Positions 1-8,987 of a stretch of DNA of 64,000 nucleotides are shown here, piece by piece. Source of the stretch: Nocardiopsis sp. FR4. GTDB lineage: Bacteria; Actinomycetota; Actinomycetes; Streptosporangiales; Streptosporangiaceae. The first letter of the stretch is position 1. Every line of letters begins with the position of its first letter. The notes under the pieces are model-generated. The model did no database searches. It was not told the DNA's origin and saw nothing but the letters and a program-made list of their open reading frames with translations. The DNA lies in the NCBI RefSeq assembly GCF_009830945.1, contig NZ_VWVV01000020.1, positions 1-64,000 on the forward strand, in the 5' to 3' direction. The translations under genes were made by a program, and so were the position numbers.

Positions 1-67
1 TCTGCTCTGATCGGTGCAAACGGCGGATCTCCGCCCAGTCCTCCACAGTGATCACCTTCCTGATCAT
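1..67 (-). CDS. IS21-family transposase IstA, N-terminal fragment (runs off the window)
   Basis: Reading leftwards from an ATG at 67, the first 22 residues begin MIRKVITVEDWAEIRRLHRS. This is the typical amino terminus of IS21-family IstA transposases, just before their helix-turn-helix. The gene leaves the window at base 1, so the catalytic DDE domain cannot be seen. The family call rests only on this short stretch and on the IS21-like end sequence beside it. Confidence 0.6.
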   Translation of the reverse strand, partial: MIRKVITVEDWAEIRRLHRSEQ

Positions 68-127
68 CAGCAGAGGGGGTCAGATTTCGGACGACGCTAC
101 GGGGTCAGTATTCACGTGTCGCCGACA
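1..127 (-). mobile_element. Left end of an IS21-family insertion sequence
   Basis: Read on the minus strand, the element appears to start at 127 with TGTCGGCGACACGTG. It then has two imperfect copies of a GAATACTGACCCC / GAAATCTGACCCC motif before the istA start at 67. A TG terminus and repeated internal motifs next to the terminal repeat are usual for IS21 elements. The other end and istB lie outside the window, so the exact boundary is inferred. Confidence 0.5.
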
Positions 128-694
128 ACGAGATCGCGTGACTGGAGAGACAGCGTAGGCTCAGTGAGATCGTGCTGCTGTTCGACGCTCTTCTCCACGT
201 TGTCGGTGGCGCGGAACTGATAGATTCGGGCAGGTTCAGTCCGCCACCCACGAGGATGCTATCCACCCCTCATGTTTGGTGCGACTGCTGCAGTGCACCA
301 CCATCCGGCTGTGACTGTGACGCTTGCCGTTGCTGTCCAGATTCGTTTCACCCTATTTATGCGAACCGATCGCGGCATGGAACCCCTAAGGGGTAAGGGG
401 TATAGAGGTCCGGCTGGACCGGCCGCACACAGCCCAGTGAGGCAGCAGTGGATGCCCGGGGCCCGTGGTGCCCCACGGCAGGGATGCCGGGGCGGTTGTA
501 GGGCGCTGGTGGGCGGACACGGGGGAGTCCCGGGGTGGGGCCGCTGGGTCACGCGCAGGCAAAGTGCTCCGCGAGGTGGCCCTCCACCTGTACTGACCTC
601 GTACTGCGGAGCACACAAGGAGCATGTCAGGCCCCGGTCCGGGCCCGGCGCCTCGCCTGTTCGACTCGCGCACCCCGCCTGAACTGGGGTTTTG
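128..694. other. Right-end DNA of a further, mostly unseen element; no gene supported
   Basis: I see no convincing gene here. Bases of about 540-694 resemble the right end of element 3 (about 61220-61377): both contain an AATGCTCCGCGAGGTG or AGTGCTCCGCGAGGTG block, CCACCTGTACTGACC, a paired GGAGCAC repeat, and CTGGGGTTTT immediately before the tRNA fragment. Because right ends of elements look like this, the array probably continues to the left of the window. A short palindromic ACCCCTAAGGGGT lies near 383-396. Confidence 0.55.
608..625 (+). promoter_or_regulatory. Paired GGAGCAC direct repeat, candidate integrase arm site
   Basis: GGAGCAC at 608-614 and GGAGCAT at 619-625 are spaced exactly 11 bp apart, one helical turn. 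They lie about 70 bp from the tRNA fragment at 695. Equivalent pairs flank other att copies in this window. Confidence 0.5.
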
Positions 695-740
695 TGGCGC
701 ACCCGGCAGGATTCGAACCTGCGACCATCGGATTAGAAGT
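695..740 (-). repeat. att copy A: 3' half of tRNA-Arg(TCT), left boundary of element 1
   Basis: These 46 bp match bases 61378-61423 of the intact tRNA gene, from the encoded CCA through the T arm to the anticodon loop. After GATTAGAAGT the sequence diverges from the tRNA, so this is a recombination remnant and not a gene. The CTGGGGTTTT just left of it is also shared with the intact locus. Confidence 0.85.
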
Positions 741-930
741 GCCCTGGTTGCGTACCGTCACGTGTCGCTACGTACCGTTTCATGCCACCCCACCCGATCC
801 ACCGTGCCATCCGGTGCCGTGCCATGCCGTGTGGTGCCGCCCCGGTCCACAACTACGGAGCACAAACGGAGCACACAACCGGGCGGAAGCATCCGATGGT
901 ACCTCGCGAGATCCTCGTTTCCGGAGACTG
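741..930. repeat. Element left-end repeat, copy 1
   Basis: This stretch of about 190 bp is nearly identical to 34098-34280. Both contain GGTTGCGTACCGTCACGTG, TACGTACCGTTTCATGCCA, a GTGCCGTG-rich tract, a GGAGCAC pair and an ACCTCGCGAG box. It therefore marks the left end of an element type present twice in the array. Confidence 0.75.
857..874 (+). promoter_or_regulatory. Paired GGAGCAC repeat at the left end of element 1
   Basis: Two perfect GGAGCAC heptamers at 857-863 and 868-874, 11 bp apart, lie about 120 bp inside the left att copy of element 1. The pair is repeated at the same relative place in element 2. Confidence 0.5.
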
Positions 931-1165
931 TCTGCTTCGTTCCGGGTGTGATGGAAGCCCGGACGCGTGCCGGGGTCGCCTCCCGTCATCTGAGGGGCAC
1001 CCGTAGAAGGATGCTCTGCCGAGGTCAGACAGGATTCACAGGAGAGGGCACGCAAGGGACCCGAGCCTCTCCTCTCTGTCAGCCTCGGGTGAAACAGCCG
1101 TGCCTGGCTTGTGAACCTCGGTACGCTCCTGGGGCACGGTGGGACCGAGAGCTGAGGGGCGTCTG

Positions 1166-1705
1166 ATGCGGGAGATTGAGACCAAGTACCGAGTCGGGGA
1201 CCTCGACGCGCTTCTGATTGCTCTCAAGGAAGCCGGGGTGGACCTGGGTGAGACGGTCTTCCAGGATGACCAGGCGTACGCGCCCGCTGGTTGGGAGCCG
1301 GGTATGCCCAAGGCCGGTCGGACCTTCTGCCGTCTGCGCACCCAGGACGGCCTGCACGTGTTCACCACCAAGACCCCATTGGCGAACACGATGGAGTGCA
1401 CCGAGTTCGAGTCAGTCGTCTCCGACCGGGAGCAGATGCACGCCGCTGTCCTCCAGATGGGCTATATCCCCAGCGTGCGGATCGTCAAGCACCGTCGTGT
1501 GGGGGCCGCAGGCGAGATCCTGGTCTGCGTGGACGTGGTTGAGCACGTGGGCGCGTTCCTGGAGTTGGAGATGACCGTGGACGACGACCGCGACGGCGTG
1601 GCCGTCCAGGCAGACCTGGACGCCTGGGCACGAGGGCTCGGCGTGGAACTCGAACGCACTACGGACACTTACGACACCCTTGTCCACGCGGCCTCCGCGA
1701 TCTGA
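1166..1705 (+). CDS. CYTH-domain protein (class IV adenylate cyclase / thiamine-triphosphatase superfamily)
   Basis: 179 residues. The protein opens with MREIETKYRV, the ExExK signature that binds metal and triphosphate in CYTH tunnel enzymes. Further basic and acidic strands typical of the fold follow, such as FCRLRTQDG, FTTKTP and VEHVGAFLELEM. I chose the ATG at 1166 because GAGGGGC precedes it at good spacing. Family members hydrolyse or cyclise triphosphates (ATP, thiamine triphosphate, inorganic polyphosphate); the substrate cannot be read from the sequence. It is the first gene of element 1, beside and convergent with a NUDIX, nucleotide-kinase and radical SAM group, which suggests a nucleotide-related role. 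Confidence in the fold is high, in the reaction low. Confidence 0.8.
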   Translation: MREIETKYRVGDLDALLIALKEAGVDLGETVFQDDQAYAPAGWEPGMPKAGRTFCRLRTQDGLHVFTTKTPLANTMECTEFESVVSDREQMHAAVLQMGYIPSVRIVKHRRVGAAGEILVCVDVVEHVGAFLELEMTVDDDRDGVAVQADLDAWARGLGVELERTTDTYDTLVHAASAI

Positions 1706-1712
1706 ACCAGGT

Positions 1713-2147
1713 TCACCACCCGTGAGGTGCGAACCCGCCTCCGTTGAGCCAGGCGCGGATGCCCGCGGCCGGGTAGGGGATGGTGTTCGACGGCAGCATG
1801 CGGGGGTCGGCCCACACGAGCTTGCCGCACTCGTCCGGTTCGGCGTTGTGGGGCTCACCCTCCCACCGCTGGGCTGAGAAGAACACCCCGATCCGGGCGT
1901 GGCCGGGTTCCTGCCGGTGGTGGACCACGGCGGCCAGGGCGAGGTGGCCGGGGTCGATGAGGACCCCGACCTCCTCCTCGGCTTCACGGGCAGCGCCGAC
2001 GTGCAGGGGCTCGCCCTCCTCCAGGTGCCCCGAGGGCAGGTGCAGCATACCGTCGCAATATCCGGTGCCCTGCCGCTCCAGCAGCACGATCTGCCCGTCC
2101 CTGTGCAGGATGACGTGGACGTCGACGACGCTGGTGTAGGGCGGCAT
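1713..2147 (-). CDS. NUDIX hydrolase
   Basis: 144 residues. A complete NUDIX box runs from GHLEEGEPLHVGAA to REAEEEVGV, matching Gx5Ex7REUXEEXGU with all metal-binding glutamates present. Such enzymes cleave nucleoside diphosphates linked to another group. The ATG at 2147 has AAGGA seven bases upstream and lies just after the stop of the nucleotide kinase gene; a longer reading to 2189 would overlap that gene. It is the last gene of a minus-strand run (glycosylase, radical SAM, kinase, NUDIX), so it is probably co-transcribed and may clean up or recycle nucleotides made by the others. The substrate is unknown. Confidence 0.85.
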   Translation of the reverse strand: MPPYTSVVDVHVILHRDGQIVLLERQGTGYCDGMLHLPSGHLEEGEPLHVGAAREAEEEVGVLIDPGHLALAAVVHHRQEPGHARIGVFFSAQRWEGEPHNAEPDECGKLVWADPRMLPSNTIPYPAAGIRAWLNGGGFAPHGW

Positions 2148-2161
2148 GGCTGGGTCCTTGG

Positions 2162-2785
2162 TCAGGCGACGGTTCGTTCCTGTGACCATAGCGCCCTGAT
2201 GATGCCCATGAGGTGGGACACGGTTTCTTCCGTACCAGGGGAGGTGTCCACGACCTCGGTTACCACGCCCTCCCGCGACAGTTGCGCCGCCACCCGTTCG
2301 TACAGGGCCACCTCACGCGCCGCCGTGGTGGGGTCGTCCTCGAACCGGCCGTGCGAACCGCGTATCGACAGCCGCTCACGCAGGATCGCGTCCGGCGCGG
2401 TGAGGATGACCTGCAGGTCTGGCGGTTCGGCGAACCGGTTGAGCTCGCGCACGAAGCTCTCGGGAACCTCGTCCAGTCCGGCCTGGAGCACGAGTGAGGA
2501 AGCCGTGTAGCGGTCACACAACACCAGACGCCCCTCGGCCAGCGCGGGGCGAACCCGGGATTCCAGGTGGTGGTAGCGGTCCGCGGCCACCAGGCAGGCC
2601 AGGGTGAGACCGGAGTAGGCGTGGGTGTTCGCACGTGCGAGCTGGCCGAGGGCGGCGCGCGAGGGCTGGGCCGTGGCCATCACCGGCAGGCCCTGCACCG
2701 CGAGCCGCTGGCCGAGCGCTGCGACAGTGGTGGACTTCCCGGATCCGCCCGGGCCGTCGAAGGCGACGAACAGACCCCGGTTCAC
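2162..2785 (-). CDS. Thymidylate-kinase-like P-loop nucleotide kinase
   Basis: 207 residues with P-loop GPGGSGKST (residues 11-19), a DRY-type motif LCDRYTASSLVLQ near residue 90, and a lid-like RERLSIRGSHGRFED segment. This is the dTMP-kinase fold, which phosphorylates dTMP to dTDP. The GTG start overlaps the radical SAM stop by GTGA, so the two are translationally coupled. A second thymidylate kinase on a mobile element suggests phosphorylation of a modified or unusual deoxynucleotide, but the housekeeping activity is equally possible. Confidence 0.8.
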   Translation of the reverse strand: MNRGLFVAFDGPGGSGKSTTVAALGQRLAVQGLPVMATAQPSRAALGQLARANTHAYSGLTLACLVAADRYHHLESRVRPALAEGRLVLCDRYTASSLVLQAGLDEVPESFVRELNRFAEPPDLQVILTAPDAILRERLSIRGSHGRFEDDPTTAAREVALYERVAAQLSREGVVTEVVDTSPGTEETVSHLMGIIRALWSQERTVA

Positions 2786-3661
2786 GCCGCGACCCTCCGC
2801 TCGTGCTCACCATGGGACAAGGTGACCAGGGCCGCGCGAACCTCGTCCACACTGGCCTCGCCGAACTGGATGTTGGAGGAGAAGTTGAACTCGTCGCGCT
2901 GACGCATGCCCTCGTCGACACCCTGGTCAGTGAGGTCCACCGCTGTGTAGTCCAGGAGCTGCTCGGGCGTGTAGAGGCCGGTGGCCAGAAGCCGCCCCCA
3001 CTCCGGTGTGCCCGGGTAGGGGCGGAACTCGAACACCGAGGACCGGAAACGTCCGGGAGCGCTGTCGGTGAGATCCCACAGCTGCCGCACCAGGTCGACC
3101 GTCTGGGCCATCTCGGCGCGGGTCTCGGTGGGGAACCCGACGATGAAGTAGCCCTTGACGTTGATGCCGCGTGTGACCAGGCGCCGTACGACGGAGCGGA
3201 TCATGTCCTGGGTGATCCTCTTGTCGATGTAGGCGAGCACACGCTCGGAGCCGGACTCGATGCCCAACGCGACCTCGCGCAGCCCGTTGGCCACCAGCAG
3301 GTCAAGGGTGGTGTCGTCGACGCGGTGGAGCACGTTGATCCGCCCGGTTGCGTCCCAGACCGCCCAGTCACCCACGTGTGCCCGGGAGAACCCGGTCATC
3401 ATGGAGGTGATGACCCGCTTGGCCCCGAGGAAGAGGTCGTCGACGAACCGGAACGCGGTGACCCCGAGCGAGTCGCGCAGGTACTCCATCTCCGCGACCA
3501 CGTTCCCGGGGCGCCGGACCCGGATGGTCACGTCGGGGTTGGCGGAGACAGCGGCTCCGCAGAACGAGCAGTCGTAGGGGCAGCCCCGCGCACCGACCAT
3601 GTTGGCCTCCCAGCGCCCGGCCTCGAAGTGCGGATCCTGGGTGAGGAAGCGCCGGTCCACG

Positions 3662-4988
3662 AACGGGATGCTCCTATGGATGTCAAGCGGCTTCGGTGAA
3701 GCCGTCTCGGCGCAGTGATGTGGGAGTGTTCTTCGAGGTCAGCACCTGGTAGACCTCACGGACGACGTAGCGTTTCAAGCAGCGCATGATGTCCTTCTTG
3801 GCCAGTCCGTCGGAGGTGCGCCGCTCCACGTAGGCGCGTGTGCGCTCTTCATGGCGCATCCGACACAGCACCACGGTGTGCAACGCGTGGTTGGCGGCCC
3901 GGTCCCCGCCCCGGTTGAGCCGGTGCCGGTCCCTGCGCCCCGAGGACGCCGGGATCGGCGCGACCCCGCACAGGTGCGCGAACGCCGCCTCCGATCTGAG
4001 CCGATCGGGGTTGTCACCCACCGTGGCCAACAGCTGCCCGGCCACATCCGAGCCCACGCCCTTGAGCTCCAACAGGGCTGGGGCCGCCCGCGCGGTGAGC
4101 GCTTTCAACTCGGCGTCCAGACCGGCGATCTCCTCGCCCAGGTACTGGTGGCGACGGGCCAGGCGGCGCAGCGCGAACTTGAGGGCCTGGGCGGGGTCGG
4201 ACAGGTCCGGGCCCGGGCGCAGGCGCGCGCACGCGGCGATGAGCGCGTCGGCCGACAGATCACGCAACCGGGCGCGCAGGTCCGCTTCCCCGGTGATGAG
4301 CAGCTGGCGGAGCTGGTTCATGGCCTGGGTGCGGGCCTTGACCGCTCCCCGGCGGGCCACCCGCAGGGAACGGATCGCCTCGACGATGCCGTCACGGGTC
4401 TTGGGGGTGCCGGTGGCCCGGTTCGAGGCCACCGCGGTGGCGGCGGCGTAGGCGTCGATGGGGTCGGACTTGCCCTTCATCCGGCGCGTCTTGCGATCGG
4501 GGCGGTCCACCTCGACCACTCTCAGGCCCTGGCGGGTCAGGTGGCGGGCGAGTTCGGCGCCGTAGGCGCCGGTGCCCTCCACCCCGACCGCGGTCACGGT
4601 GCCGTGGCAGGACAGCCAGGCCGTCAGGTCCCGGTAGCCCTGCCCGGTGGCGGGGAACTCGCGGTCGGCCAGGTGGCGGCCGAGCCGGTCGATGACGGCG
4701 GCGTGGTGGGTCTCGCCGTGGGTGTCCACGCCCGCTGTGACTTCCAGGGGCTGATGCGTCATGCTGGTCACGGCCGTCCTCTCGCTGATCCCGGTGGGGC
4801 GGCACGCGCCGGCCGGGCGGGCGGACAAGACTGTGGCGGGGCTTTTGGACCAAGCTCCTATGAGGTCACGAACACCCGTCCGGTCGCGTGCGGTGGCTTC
4901 CCCGAGCGGGCCGACGAATCCCGTAAAGGACAACCTCGCGGTGTCGGTCAGTCGGTGGGTCAGACCCGTCGGAGAAGCCACTACACAT
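3662..4988 (-). mobile_element. IS110-family insertion sequence inside the radical SAM gene
   Basis: About 1.3 kb between the end of the B12-domain reading frame (DINGL, about 4991) and the resumption of the radical SAM frame (about 3660). It holds one transposase gene. No terminal inverted repeats or target duplication are evident, as is normal for IS110. GACATC occurs at both junction regions (about 3680 and 5005), so the limits are approximate. About 220 bp of noncoding DNA lies upstream of the transposase, where IS110-family bridge RNAs are usually encoded. Confidence 0.75.
3683..4762 (-). CDS. IS110-family transposase
   Basis: 359 residues from the ATG at 4762. The amino-terminal RuvC-like DEDD domain shows GVDTHGETHHAAVI, VEGTGAYGAELARHL and DPIDAYAAATA. 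The carboxyl Tnp_20 domain shows LKGVGSDVAGQLLATVGD and GVAPIPASSGRR, which contains the serine nucleophile region. The full length and intact catalytic motifs suggest an active transposase. The frame extends upstream to 4981 without stops, but those residues (MASPTGLTHRLTDTARL) do not look like family sequence. Confidence 0.92.
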   Translation of the reverse strand: MTHQPLEVTAGVDTHGETHHAAVIDRLGRHLADREFPATGQGYRDLTAWLSCHGTVTAVGVEGTGAYGAELARHLTRQGLRVVEVDRPDRKTRRMKGKSDPIDAYAAATAVASNRATGTPKTRDGIVEAIRSLRVARRGAVKARTQAMNQLRQLLITGEADLRARLRDLSADALIAACARLRPGPDLSDPAQALKFALRRLARRHQYLGEEIAGLDAELKALTARAAPALLELKGVGSDVAGQLLATVGDNPDRLRSEAAFAHLCGVAPIPASSGRRDRHRLNRGGDRAANHALHTVVLCRMRHEERTRAYVERRTSDGLAKKDIMRCLKRYVVREVYQVLTSKNTPTSLRRDGFTEAA

Positions 4989-5552
4989 CCTCACAGTCCG
5001 TTGATGTCGGGGGACAGGTGGTGGCCCTGGCCGGGGCGGCCCCCGGCGACCGGGGCCTTGAGCAGGGGATCAGTCCACATGACTCCGGGCAGGTCCCCGC
5101 GGTTGCGGTGGTCCTTGAGCAGCTCCACCGTGCGGGTCTCGCCCTCACCGATGACGAGCGCCTCACACCGGGCCATGCGCGGGTCGGCGAGGATCTCCGT
5201 CGGCATGGCTTTGGCCTGGTGCCCGCCGAGCATGACCTTGATGTCTGGGGCAAGGTCCGCGGTGATGGCCGCGGAGACCTCGTAGGTGGGAGCCAACAGG
5301 TTCATGCCGACCCAGCGCGGCGTGGCCTCGTTGACCACCCGGACGACGTCGGCGACCGGCAGCCCGAGCGCTTCGGCGTCGAGCACACCGACGTTGAACC
5401 CGCCACGCTGGGCGGCGTAGGTGGCGATGTAGCCCATGCCGAGCACGGGCAGGGTGAAGTCGTTGACGCGGGGGCGCTTGGCGTAGTCACGCAGGGGCGC
5501 GTTGACGAGGAGCAGGTCGAGGCTGCGACCGGGGTCGTGGCCGCTGATCAGT

Positions 5553-6350
5553 TCATGAGGGGGTGCGGTCCTGGGCACGGTGTCCTCCCAGTGCGAGGGT
5601 GAGCACGGTCAGGATGGAGAGCTCTGCGGACGTGGCGGCGAAGGTGCGCCACCGGTGGGCGAAGGCGGATTCGGTGCTGGGCCAGTGCAGGTCGGGGGCG
5701 GCCTGTGCGGCGTACTTGCGCACGGCCATGTCGCCGTACGGATAGAGGGAGAAGTCGCCCGTGTAGTCGGCGACCGCGGCCCCGGCCGTCCAGGGCCCGA
5801 TCCGGGGAACGGTCTGCACCTCGGCGACCAGGGCCTCCGGCGACAAGTCCATCCACTTGGCCCCCAGTTCGGCGAAGGCGGTGGCGGCCGCGACCAGGGG
5901 CAGGTGCTTGAACTTCATCCCGAGATCGGCGAAGTCGTTCTCGTCCAGAGCGAGAACCGTCTCGGGGCGCGGGAAGGCGGGCGGCCCGGCCACGGGAAGC
6001 GGTGTGCCGTGGGCGGTGCAGAACCGGTGGTACATCAACCGGGCCTGGTCGGCGCGGATCACCTGCCGGATGATGCCTGTGGCCAGCGCGTCCCACAGGT
6101 CCGGGTTGCGCAGGCGCGACACCGGGCCCTGGGCCTCCAGGGCGTCCCGCAGGGTGCCGGGCGTGCGCGTGCTCAGGTCCGTGGGGGAGTAGGCGTCCAC
6201 CACTGGTGCCGGATCAGTGCCCGTGCCCACCCGCGTGGTGGTGATGGCCTGCCCGGCGACCGCCTGCCAGGTGTCAGCGGTGGTGCGTACCGTGCGGTGT
6301 CGCGCGGTCGTGGTGGTCCTCCACCCCGGGTGTTCGCAGATCAGGTGCAT
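5553..6350 (-). CDS. HhH-GPD family DNA glycosylase-like protein
   Basis: 265 residues. The carboxyl half contains a helix-hairpin-helix, VQTVPRIGPWTAGAAVADY, followed by the conserved aspartate segment LYPYGDMAVRK. This is the arrangement of AlkA / 3-methyladenine-glycosylase-like enzymes that flip out and excise modified bases. The ATG at 6350 has AAGGGC five bases upstream. It is the first gene of the minus-strand run; its end overlaps the start of the B12 radical SAM gene. A base-recognition protein next to a radical SAM enzyme, a nucleotide kinase and a NUDIX enzyme suggests a base-modification or base-surveillance group. That link is inference. Confidence 0.78.
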   Translation of the reverse strand: MHLICEHPGWRTTTTARHRTVRTTADTWQAVAGQAITTTRVGTGTDPAPVVDAYSPTDLSTRTPGTLRDALEAQGPVSRLRNPDLWDALATGIIRQVIRADQARLMYHRFCTAHGTPLPVAGPPAFPRPETVLALDENDFADLGMKFKHLPLVAAATAFAELGAKWMDLSPEALVAEVQTVPRIGPWTAGAAVADYTGDFSLYPYGDMAVRKYAAQAAPDLHWPSTESAFAHRWRTFAATSAELSILTVLTLALGGHRAQDRTPS

Positions 6351-6653
6351 GAGAAGCCCTTCGTGTCCGGTGACGGGCTGCTACTATCCCAGCCCCGTAG
6401 GGAAACCGGGCCGTTGTGTGAGGCAGTGCGGGGCCGGTCGGACGGCTGGTCGCGCCTTCGTGTCGGGGCCACCGGTTTCCTCACCGGCGGCCCGTGCTCA
6501 GTGCGGCGTGGCCGCCGGGGTGCTGGGCCAAGTCCCCCAGGGGGTGCGGGGATCATCGGCTCCGGCAGCGTCAGCGGTTCCTTCCGCCCGTGATCACGGG
6601 CCCCGGCGTCTCGACGGCACGTTTCCCAGCGCAGGCAAGGGGAAGCGTTCGGC
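6351..6653. other. Intergenic region, no gene seen
   Basis: About 300 bp between the 5' end of the glycosylase gene and the 3' end of the BldC-like gene, both on the minus strand. It should hold the promoter of the glycosylase operon, but I could not pick a clear -35/-10 pair. Several GC-rich inverted stretches (around 6470-6560) may act as a terminator for the upstream operon. Confidence 0.3.
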
Positions 6654-6974
6654 TCAGTGCTGGGACGACGTGGGGCTTCGCGCGGGTGATGACGTCCGGC
6701 CCGTGAGCACGGCGCGGACTTCGGCCCTGCTGAAGCGGCGGTGCCCGCCCGGGGTGCGGACCGGGGTCAACCTGCCCTCATCGGCCCAGCGGGTGACCGT
6801 CTTGGTGTCGACGCGGAGCACTCGGGCGACCTCTCGGGGAGTCATCAGAAGACCTGCGGAGAGGAGGGACTCCTGGGTGGACCTACGCCTCGGAAGCGGG
6901 CCTCCGTTGTCGACGAGCTTGGCGTCGGGGGTGGTGCGCGGAGCGGACAGCCGCGCGAACTCCTCGAAGGTCAC
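6654..6974 (-). CDS. BldC-like MerR-type helix-turn-helix regulator
   Basis: 106 residues. The carboxyl part reads [20 protein letters not shown] then [20 protein letters not shown], the single winged helix of BldC/excisionase-like proteins. The GTG start overlaps the preceding stop by GTGA, so it is the third gene of an XRE, small protein, BldC operon. A very similar domain occurs in element 3 at 45677, so it belongs to the shared backbone. It could regulate element genes or act as a recombination directionality factor. Confidence 0.8.
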   Translation of the reverse strand: MTFEEFARLSAPRTTPDAKLVDNGGPLPRRRSTQESLLSAGLLMTPREVARVLRVDTKTVTRWADEGRLTPVRTPGGHRRFSRAEVRAVLTGRTSSPARSPTSSQH

Positions 6975-7252
6975 GCCCTCACCCCTTCGGGGTAGAGGTC
7001 GCGGTGGGCGGTCCGCCACAGGGACCGCAGCGTCCCCCAGCTTCCCGCCTGGTCGATGGTCTGTTCCATCAGGTTTCCAGGACGGGCGATGCTGTCGCGG
7101 CCCATCTCCGAGACGAGGAACTGCACCAGGTCGGCGAGCGCGCGCCGTTGGGAGCCGGTAAGGGAGCCGTTGGCGATGGCGGTGACCAGAGGGTCGGGGG
7201 TGGGCGATTCTCCGCGTGCCTGGGGAGTTGCACCCCTGGGTGAAGTCGTCAT
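6971..7252 (-). CDS. Small hypothetical protein between the XRE and BldC-like regulators
   Basis: About 93 residues from the ATG at 7252. I do not recognise the family. It looks soluble and helical ([20 protein letters not shown] stretch near the middle, then a Trp-containing end, [14 protein letters not shown]). A GTG at 7312 overlaps the XRE stop by GTGA and would add 20 residues; their composition ([14 protein letters not shown]) makes me prefer the ATG, though coupling favours the GTG. Its stop overlaps the BldC-like start, so it is translated as part of this regulatory operon. Confidence 0.6.
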   Translation of the reverse strand: MTTSPRGATPQARGESPTPDPLVTAIANGSLTGSQRRALADLVQFLVSEMGRDSIARPGNLMEQTIDQAGSWGTLRSLWRTAHRDLYPEGVRA

Positions 7253-7308
7253 GCCCCGACCGTAGAAGCGCCGCCCGGCGGGGGAGGGCACAGTTTGTGC
7301 CCCCTTCC

Positions 7309-8550
7309 TCACACGGTGAGAAGCCCCAGCTTCTCCGCGAGGACCGACGCACGGTGCTGGCGGCGCCCGTCCCGCTCGTCCAGCTCCTCAAGCAGGATGC
7401 GTCGGGCGTAGCCGTTGTAGCGGATCGTCTCCGGCGCGGCCTCGTGCGCGGCTTCCAGCACCCGCAGGGCGGCTTCCGGCTGGGCGTCCAAGTAGTAGGC
7501 GCGCGCCTGTTCGATCTCGTGGCGTGCGCGGCGCGGCCGGGAGGGGATCACTGCCGAGGGAGCCCGGACGGCCTGCCTGACCGACTCGCCGCCCGCGCGC
7601 AGTTCCACGGCGAGGGTGAGGGCGTGGGCGCCCATGATCGCCCGCGAGAAGCTCGTGACCGGGTGGTAGTAGGTGCCGGGGAGCTGGTCGGCGATGCTTT
7701 GGGCCTGGTCCCAGCGCCGCCAGGCGGTGCCGGTCTCGCCGCGTCGCGCGGCCGTGTACCCGTCCTCGAACAGGGTGGCCCCCCGCATCGCCGCCACGTC
7801 GTCCGTCGTGCCGTCGCTGTGGCGGTCGAGGAGGTCCAGGGTTTGTGAGGTCACCACGTCGGCGGCGTCCCAGTCCCCGGAGTCCCGGTGCGCCTGGGAC
7901 ATCAGCCACGAAGCCACGCCGATGGCGTGCAGGTCACCGGAGTCCTGGGCGGCGACCATGCCGCGTTCGGCCACCCGCCACAGCAGGTCCTGGGCGGGCT
8001 GGTAGGCGATGAAGAACTGGGAGAGGGCGTAGACCTCCGCGAGGACGGCCTGGGCCGCGCGGCGGTGGTTCCGGTCCTCAGCCTGGTGGGCGGCGAGTTG
8101 GGCGTCCTCGATCAGTGCGGGGAGCAGTTGTCCCAACACCTCCCGGTGGTGGGGAGATGAGTGCCGCGCGGCCCACGCCTGGCTGAGACGGGCACGCAGG
8201 TGCGCGACGGGCGGGGCTTGGCGTTGTGTGAGGGCGGGCATGGCGTTGATCGCCGCCCGGACAGCGGGAAGGCGGGCGTGACCGGGGCCTGTGAACAAGC
8301 TGATGGGCATGGACTGGTCGCCGGTGAGCTGGGCCAGGTCCCGCACGCGTAGGGCTTCGGCGAGACGGAGCAGCATCGCGAGCTTCGGGGTGTGCAGTCG
8401 CCCGACCTCGACTGCCTTCACCCATGACGCTGACTTGCCGACGAGTCCGGCGAGGACCTCGCGGGTCATACCGCGTCGGGTGCGTTGGAGTTTGAGGCGT
8501 TGTCCGAACGTCAGCTCCGTGTCATCAGGGGTGGGGGTGGGCTGAGGCAT
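7309..8550 (-). CDS. XRE-family regulator with a TPR-like repeat region
   Basis: 413 residues from the ATG at 8550, which has GGAGCGGAACCG just upstream. The amino-terminal helix-turn-helix covers about residues 14-70 ([34 protein letters not shown]). The remaining 300 residues are alanine-rich helical repeats like the TPR domains of Streptomyces XRE regulators that sense peptides or signals ([36 protein letters not shown]). It heads the operon with the small protein and the BldC-like gene and is divergent from the transfer ATPase. It is therefore the likely master regulator of element 1. Confidence 0.82.
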   Translation of the reverse strand: MPQPTPTPDDTELTFGQRLKLQRTRRGMTREVLAGLVGKSASWVKAVEVGRLHTPKLAMLLRLAEALRVRDLAQLTGDQSMPISLFTGPGHARLPAVRAAINAMPALTQRQAPPVAHLRARLSQAWAARHSSPHHREVLGQLLPALIEDAQLAAHQAEDRNHRRAAQAVLAEVYALSQFFIAYQPAQDLLWRVAERGMVAAQDSGDLHAIGVASWLMSQAHRDSGDWDAADVVTSQTLDLLDRHSDGTTDDVAAMRGATLFEDGYTAARRGETGTAWRRWDQAQSIADQLPGTYYHPVTSFSRAIMGAHALTLAVELRAGGESVRQAVRAPSAVIPSRPRRARHEIEQARAYYLDAQPEAALRVLEAAHEAAPETIRYNGYARRILLEELDERDGRRQHRASVLAEKLGLLTV

Positions 8551-8987
8551 CGGTTCCGCTCCTCTGGTCGGTCGCCCCTCCAGAGTAGGGCGGGGCTTTC
8601 CCGGTGTCAGGACTGTGTGGGTCCGCGGTTTCCGATTGACCACCGGGCGGACATCGTTGCCTTACCGGTGCGGACCTGTATGAATCCCTTGTCAGCGGCC
8701 GTTTGAAGCCCGATCTTGGCTCCCCCTGTCGCATTCGGCCCGCGCAGGACTTCTTAAGGGAGCGTTAGGGGAGCTGAAGAGAGCAGCACTGCCGAAGGCC
8801 CACACGGTGCTCCTCTCAGCGGGCTCCATAGCTCGATCGTCCCTGAACGGGGACGCGACGCATGGGGGTAGCGGATGAGAACAGTAGTTGTCCCTGGGAC
8901 AGGGGACTGGTGGCGGCGGCGACCGGGACCCGTGCCGACCGCGCTCGGCACCGGCGCGCGGAGGTCTGGTCCCGGGGCGGTGGTCTG
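8551..8987. promoter_or_regulatory. Divergent control region between the XRE regulator and the transfer ATPase
   Basis: 437 bp separate the two divergent starts. Near 8773-8820 an imperfect inverted repeat (GCTGAAGAGAGCAGCAC and GTGCTCCTCTCAGC) could be an operator or hairpin. No clean -35/-10 pair stands out. An in-frame ATG at 8862 extends the transfer gene into this region, so part of it may be coding. Confidence 0.35.

Larger units (their letters stand above)
2782..5578 (-). pseudogene. B12-binding radical SAM protein interrupted by an IS110 element
   Basis: Two halves of one gene flank an IS110 insertion. The amino half (5578 to about 4991) starts at a GTG with GGGAGG upstream and is a cobalamin-binding domain (LLLVNAPLRDYAK, GMGYIATYAAQ, VMLGGHQAKAMP, VIGEGE). 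The carboxyl half (about 3675 to 2782) continues with DRRFLTQDP and the cluster motif CPYDCSFC, then radical SAM segments (ALGIESGSERVL, GYFIVGFPTET). Uninterrupted, the protein would be about 490 residues, usual for B12 radical SAM enzymes, which methylate or rearrange unactivated carbons. As it stands, the protein cannot be made whole. It lay in an operon with the HhH-GPD glycosylase upstream and the nucleotide kinase downstream. Confidence 0.8.

Noticed and set aside
695..740. Further tRNA genes at 695, 34052 and 41172
   Set aside because: Only the 3' half is present; acceptor 5' strand, D arm and half of the anticodon arm are missing, so these are att remnants.
2635..3699. Long plus-strand frames opposite the kinase and radical SAM genes, and similar long frames elsewhere
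   Set aside because: They are antisense shadows produced by high G+C; the opposite frames carry clear family motifs.
4763..4981. Amino-terminal extension of the IS110 transposase
   Set aside because: The 73 extra residues do not resemble the family; GVDTHGE follows the ATG at 4762 as expected.
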